Notes under the pieces: model-generated
Told to the model about the DNA's origin: nothing
Database searches by the model: none
What the model saw: only the letters and a program-made list of their open reading frames with translations
Source of the DNA: Myotis daubentonii
Taxonomy: Eukaryota; Chordata; Mammalia; Chiroptera; Vespertilionidae
Direction of reading: 5' to 3'
Length of the DNA: 64,000 nucleotides
NCBI RefSeq assembly: GCF_963259705.1
Contig: NC_081844.1
Coordinates: 39,621,341 to 39,685,340 of the forward strand
Made by a program: the position numbers and the translations under genes
Shown here: in pieces, positions 58,965 to 64,000 of the stretch
How positions within the stretch are numbered: position 1 is the first letter of the stretch
Layout of the letters: each line of letters opens with the position of its first letter

Positions 58965-59342
58965 CTAGAGGCCAGGTGCATAAAAATTTGTGCACTGGCG
59001 GGGGAGGGGGGGGTGGGGGTGTCCCTCAGCCCCACTTGTGCCCTCTCACAGTCTGGGACCCCTCGGGAGATAACCACCTGCTGGCTTATGCCCGCCCCCT
59101 GGGTGGCAGATGGCAGGGCCGATCCCTCAGTGCCTGCCCCACCTCCCCGGGTCGTGCACACAGCAGGGCCGATCCAGGGGTTGGGGCACTGACCCAGGTC
59201 GGGTTGCACATGGGACGCTCGGGTGGGCCGGCAGATCACTGCTGCCCAAACCCCCCCCCCCCCCCCCCCCGCCGCCCCGGGTCGGGTCGCACACGGGATG
59301 CCCGGATGGAGGCCGGGTGGGCTGGCCGATTGCTGCTGCACC
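58965..59342 (-). mobile_element. Helitron 3' part lacking a normal 5' end
   Basis: CTAGAGGCC at 58965 and the hairpin region GTGCATAAAAATTTGTGCAC mark a Helitron 3' end with A|T-type left flank. The GC-rich body has repeated CCGGGTCGG/GCAGGGCCGATCC units and a C19 run near 59251-59269. On the far side the sequence goes directly to L1 at about 59343 with no TTTTATTATATAGGA-type terminus. It is truncated or uses an unrecognised 5' end. Confidence 0.82.
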
Positions 59343-59750
59343 ACATTTAACATATGTATAAATGTCATTTTTATATATATTTGGACAAGTTGGCTCTAAA
59401 TCCTTTATAAATATGTTAAGTAGATGCAAAATTAACTGATAAGCCCCTTATAAAAAAGGACCAAGGGGGAAGTGGTTAGCTCTCCTAGGAATCAAAACAT
59501 GGCATATAAACACATAGATTAATACAACAGAAACTTTAAAAATAAATCCAACTACATATGGAAATTTAGACTATAAGTGAAATCGCATCTCACATCTGTA
59601 AGGATAAGATGAACTTTTTAATAAATAGTATTGTGAGAAATGAATAGTTGTTCAAAAAAAGAACATATGTAAAAGAAAAAAGATAAATGCAAATCTAGCA
59701 GAAATCACTTGCAAACTGTATCAAAGAGAAAGTTAACCTACCCATTATTC

Positions 59751-61402
59751 GGGGAACTCTGAGGACAAGGAGGAGCATTTTTCTTTTAAGTTTGTTTTCA
59801 GCCTTATGAGGTATAATTGACAAGTAAAATTATAAGATATTTAACCTGTACATTCATTCATTATGAAAATGTGTATTGAGAGCCTACTTAGTGTAAAGTT
59901 CTACCCCTGAATTCAGGACGTGGGCTGATGTTACGCATGCACATGCCTGTTCAAAGTAGGAAAATCCCCTCCAAGGCCTTTCCACCTCAGCAGCATCCCC
60001 TTTGGCCGGCAAGGGCAACTGCTACACTAATTTCCTGCACGTGTTTTTTATTTAACTATTTGCCTTCTTGAAGATCCCGGCATGCAAAATAAGCCACGGA
60101 AAGAGCTATAAAAATCCTTTGGTATTTGAAGATAAGAAAAATATCCCTATACAACATAATATTTATTTGAAAACTTTAAAAAGGTAGTCACTTAAGCCCT
60201 TTTTATTAGAATATTAACTCCTAATTTTAAAAGTAAATTTCTACCATCTTTTGTTTGCAACTGTGAACGTAGTCAATTCTGTGTTTATTTAACCCTGATT
60301 TTGACTTGAAATATCTAATATGACAGTAATTGCATTTACTCTCAATTCAATATTTGGCTCTACATTTTATGTCACTCATAGCTCTAACTACAGCTGTCTA
60401 CGAATTCTGAACTTAGAGTCTTCCATTATTTCTTACTCAAACATACAGAGTTCAAGTTTGTTTAATAATTTGTTTAATAATTTTGTTTAAACAAGAGTAT
60501 TTATTTGTCTTGGGAGCAAAATTGTTGCTTTTCCCCCCTAATAGGTTATTCTTATTGTCATAAAGGGAGTCCCAGAGAGAACAAGGGCAATGTATGTTTC
60601 CCATCTGACAAGAGAACTATACCCACTTTTGTATTCTTTACACAATAATGATCAAGGCCGAGGGCATTTCCTGGGGATTAATGGCTGACTGGGAGATTGG
60701 CTGAAGGCCATTAACCTGGGGCAGTCATTAATTTTCTTAGAAAACCTGGGTTGAGGTCATTATTACTATTATAAGATCAATAACACACATCCCTCATCAC
60801 CACCACCACCACCACAACAACAAAAAACTCATTAGAAATAACTTTTTTCTGGAATTTTTCTTAAGTGCATTCAATCTGTAGGTTATAACTTAAAAGAAAG
60901 GTCACCGAAATCCTGAAGGACTTAGCAGCCTGACAGGCCTCATCACCCAGACATGAACATCAGGAACAGAACGTCTGTGATTGTTACTTCTCTGCCCTGA
61001 CTTAGAAGTGAAGCTAAAAACAGTCTCTCTCCCTCGCCCTCTCCCCTCCCTCTTTCCTGAGGTCTTCAGTGAGCAAGTTTCCACTGAAGGTGTAAATCTG
61101 CAAAAGCAGCATGTGGTAGGTCACACAATATACAAATTATTGGAGAGCTGGTGGAACTGTGACTCTGCAGTGTTTTCCTTAATGGCATTTTCTCAGAAAT
61201 AAATGTGTGAAAGAACTGTGCCTGCTTAACAACTTCACTGAAATGGATCTAAGAAAACTAGAATTCACACGATTAAACAAGGTGGGATTTGTTGGTCACT
61301 ACTCTGATGCTCTAAACACTGAGACTGGTGAGACGGGGCCCAGGCCCAAAAAGTATGACCAAAAATGCAGCAACATTTGGAGCCCTGAAAGGAGCAAGAG
61401 TA
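59751..61402. other. Unique sequence
   Basis: Contains a CAC/CAA trinucleotide patch at 60799-60824. No gene; the frames at 60902-61575 on both strands have no domain. Confidence 0.45.
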
Positions 61403-61597
61403 TCCTATATAACAAAAGCCTAATATGCAAATTGTCCCCTCCACCAGGAGTTCGACCAGGGGGCGGGGCTGCCTGGTCAACCACGGGAAGGAAGGCCCAG
61501 GCTGGTGGTGGCAGCAAGCAGCCAGGGGAAGGGAGGTCCTGGCCAGCAGCCATTAGGAACACTACCCGTGCATGAATCTCATGCACTGCGCCTCTAG
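61403..61597 (+). mobile_element. Short Helitron (195 bp)
   Basis: Starts TCCTATATAACAAAAGCCTA, has ATGCAAAT at 61425-61432, hairpin GTGCATGAATCTCATGCAC and ends GCGCCTCTAG. The target is A|T. Confidence 0.94.
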
Positions 61598-61672
61598 TAT
61601 ATTATAAAATAAATGTTAAAGAACCTCAGCAAATGCATTTCAGTGCATAAAGCATAAAAGTGTATGGTCAGG

Positions 61673-61913
61673 CCTTCGCTGGCTGGCTCATTGGATAAAG
61701 CGTCAGCCTGCAGAGTGAAGGGTCCCAGGATCAATACTGGCCAAGGGCACACGCCTGGGTTGCCAGCTCAGTCCCCAGTAGGGGGCATGCAGGAGGCAGC
61801 CGATCAATGATTCTCTCTCATCAATGATTCTCTCTCATCATTGATGTTTCTGTCTCTCTCTTCTTCTCCCTTCCTCTCTGAAATCAATAAAGAAATATAT
61901 TTAATTAAAAAAA
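61673..61913 (+). mobile_element. Ves SINE with internal 17-bp duplication
   Basis: Begins AGGCCTTCGCTGGCTGGCTC; B-box region CAGGATCAATACTGG is mutated. TCAATGATTCTCTCTCA occurs twice in a row (61804-61820 and 61821-61837), a tandem duplication not seen in the other copies. Ends CTCTGAAATCAATAAAGAAA. Confidence 0.92.
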
Positions 61914-62449
61914 ACGTGTACTTCCCTCCATCAGTTCTCTGGTTCAGACATATTTAGAGATATGGTCCCTTGTCTGTTCTTCAGAAGTTCCTACATCCTT
62001 TTAGGCTAGGAGTAAAGTATACTAACTTCCCAAAAAAGTAAATAAAGTAATTTCACCCATCTATTTTCCTCATCTTTAAAATAGAGATGATGTGAATTAC
62101 ATTAAAATGTGCTATTCAAGGGTAAGGTGTTATTATGTAATGTAATAAAAATGACTAATCATCTAGGATGCACCAGAAATAGCAGATGAAGTGTGATATT
62201 CAATTGGAGTCCCTACCCACCTTTTTTTCATTGACCTGATTTCCATCTCAGTCACTCCTTACCCTTAAAATAAGGAGCAGTGATATCGTCATATTCTCAA
62301 CTGTCAATGTGCTTACATCACTCTCATGTAGGTCCATCCCTTGAGGACTATTGACATGGCCTATGTATTGAGCCCCAGAGGCGTCACTGGAGAATTCAAC
62401 CAAATCTATACAAACTGTTCCAGGATATTGAAGAGGAAAGACTTTTCCA
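61914..62449. other. Unique spacer
   Basis: No gene or repeat recognised. Confidence 0.45.
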
Positions 62450-63847
62450 GCTATTTCCACAAGGCCAGAAGTTATCTGATATGAAAACAAGACAGACATT
62501 ATAAGAAAAGAAAACCATAGACCAATATCCCACATGCACATAAATGAAAAACTTTAAACAAAATTTTAGCAAATCAAATCCAACAATATATAAAATGGAT
62601 ATTACAACATGGCCAAATAGGATTCATTCTAGGAAAACAAAGTTGGTCGAACATTCCAAAATCGATCAATGTAATTCACCACATTAACAGACTAAAAAGT
62701 AAAAATCATATGATCATCTCAACAAATGTAGAAAGAAGACTAGACAAAATGAAATAAGCAAATCTGCTAAAAACTCCTAGCAATGCAGGACCTGAAATGA
62801 ACTTGCTCAACTTGAAAGAGGGTATCTACAGAAAACTTACAGCCAGTATCATTTTTAATGAGAAAGACTCAAAGCTCTTCCCTTAAGACCAGGAAAAGGA
62901 CAATGATGTCCCCTCTTATTTCTTCACTATCTGGCTGGAAGTCTAAGCCAGTTCAATAAGGCAAGTAACAAAAATAAAAGGTATCCAAACTGGAAAGAAA
63001 TAAACTGCCTCTATTTGCAGAGAAAATGGCCATCTCTGCAGAAAATCCTTCAGAAATTACCAAAAAACAAAAAAAAATTGAAGTAAAAAAAAAATACTAG
63101 CAGAAAATTGAAATTGTTAAGATCATCCTGCAGTGAGGAAGCTCTACCACAAACCTCTAAAGCTGTAAGAGAAAAAAGTGACATATTTGACTACATAAAA
63201 AAATTATAATCACCAAAAAATGCTGTGAAGAAAGTCAAAAGACAAAAAAAGGAATTGGGATAAAGTATTTTCACATCACAAAGGGATAATTAATATTTTA
63301 ATAGCTCCTGTAAGTCAATAAAAAACATATAAGAAACCCGACATGAAAACAGGCAAATAATAAAACCATTGAGGTCATAAAACAGTAAATGTAAATGTTT
63401 TAAAACATATTAAAAGTTATTCATCTTCATAATGTAGGAATGCAAATTAAAACTATTTTAAATTATTATAAAATTATTTTTTTCACTTGTTGACAAAAAG
63501 TTCTAAAGTTTCATATGTTTTGCTAGTGAAGGTGTGTGAAAATACATTGCTGATGGGAGCAATATTGATATATATATAACCTTTATGGAAGGTAATTTGG
63601 TCTATTATATAAACTACAAGATGCATGTGCCTTTTGATCTAACAATTTCACACATAGGAAATTCTTCTACAGATATGTTTGCATATGAGCAAAATAATCT
63701 GTACATGATTGTTCACTGCAGTTTTGTTTGTAATACCAAAAGATAAAAACAACTTAAATATCCATCAATGGGGGACTAATTATAATTATGGCATGTTAAT
63801 ATAATGCTGCCACTAAAGAGAATGAGCCAGATCTTAATATAATCCTA
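62450..63847 (+). mobile_element. Decayed L1 ORF2 to 3' end
   Basis: Sense L1: reverse-transcriptase region AAAGTTGGTCGAACATTCC and CATATGATCATCTCAACAAA, then CCACTCTTATTT-like and CTATTTGCAGAGAAAATGGC where the catalytic FADD block is destroyed, then 63500-63840 with ATCTAACAATTTCACACATA and TAAATATCCATCAATGGGGG. Several frameshifts and stops; inactive. Confidence 0.85.
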
Positions 63848-64000
63848 GTAGAGGCCTGATGCATGAAATTCGTGCAAGAGTAGGCCTTCCTTCCCCCGGC
63901 TGCCAGCACTGGCTTCCCTCTGGCACTAGGGACCCGGGCTTCCCTTGCAGCCCCGGCTTCATCCGGAAGGATGTCTGGTCTAATTAGCATATTACGCTTC
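63848..64000 (-). mobile_element. Short Helitron, running off the window
   Basis: GTAGAGGCC at 63848 is a CTAG end with C changed to G; the hairpin is TGCATGAAATTCGTGCA. It contains ACATCCTTCCGGATGAAGCC on its own strand and ends with AATATGCTAATTAGACCAG at the right edge, so only the last dozen or so 5' bases are outside. Same subfamily as 20068 and 38989. Confidence 0.9.

Larger units (their letters stand above)
57855..59750 (+). mobile_element. Decayed L1 ORF2, split twice
   Basis: Sense L1 ORF2-like pieces at 57890-58598 (AGAACAAGATAAAGATATCT, GAATTGGAAAAGAAGTAAAA) and 59350-59700 (AAGTTGGCTCTAAATCC, CTGATAAGCCCCTTATAAAA, CATAGATTAATACAACAGAA, TCACATCTGTAAGGATAAGA region). Stops in all frames. 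A Ves (58613) and a Helitron (58965) lie within it. Confidence 0.7.

Noticed and set aside
58955..59429. Frames of 100-137 codons on both strands
   Set aside because: Produced by a GC-rich Helitron body and a C19 run; opposite-strand frames mirror each other.

Overview
This window is mammalian nuclear DNA and most likely comes from a vespertilionid (evening) bat. Two repeat signatures together point there. The first is about twelve copies or fragments of a tRNA-derived SINE with a Pol III A box of the type TGGCTCAGTGG and a B box of the type GGTTTGATTCC; these match the Ves family of bats. The second is fifteen Helitron (HeliBat-like) insertions with TC(C)TATATAATAAAAG starts, a GTGCACGAA-type hairpin near the 3' end and a CTAG end. 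A SPIN hAT element with perfect 8-bp target duplications, two copies of a CAGTGATGGCGAAC nhAT and a Tc1/mariner-like MITE agree with the DNA-transposon-rich genome known from this bat family. The species is not resolved.

No protein-coding gene, exon series, tRNA, rRNA, CRISPR array or prokaryotic feature can be supported. The open reading frames are short, and the ones I checked are chance frames, frames across repeats, or frames through simple repeats. The only host-type protein similarity is a broken hAT transposase C-terminus on the minus strand near 20.6-20.9 kb, plus decayed L1 ORF2 in several places. The window is intergenic or deep-intronic sequence paved by transposable elements.

Layout: 1.9-5.4 kb is a dense cluster (Ves, SPIN, three Helitrons of which two are fused end to end, then a Ves inserted in another Ves). 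5.4-10.4 kb is mostly unique sequence with one Ves and one MER5-like hAT. 10.4-16.6 kb holds an MLT1-like fragment, an L1 split by a Helitron, a hAT split by a Helitron, and old L1 pieces. 16.6-18.6 kb is unique. 18.6-20.2 kb holds a Tc1-type MITE split by a large Helitron, then a short Helitron. 20.5-24.4 kb has the hAT transposase relic, a TG/TA microsatellite and L1 3' ends, one split by a Helitron. 25-35 kb holds LTR, MIR, L2 and MLT1 relics. 34.7-42.6 kb has a large Helitron with an internal duplication, two small Helitrons and three Ves copies. 43.6-44.2 kb has an nhAT beside a GGGGA/GGGAA pentanucleotide array. 45-51 kb is old L2 and an antisense L1 carrying the second nhAT. 52-55 kb is largely unique. 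55-64 kb has four more Helitrons, decayed L1 ORF2 and two Ves copies.

The main signal is the transposon biology: layered insertions that give relative ages, A|T target sites at every scorable Helitron, an exact zero-spacer Helitron-Helitron junction, and the repeated delivery of a POU-octamer-like motif by Helitron 5' ends. Family names rest on recognition of consensus sequences from memory, not on a database search. Boundaries of the older L1, L2, MIR and LTR pieces are approximate.
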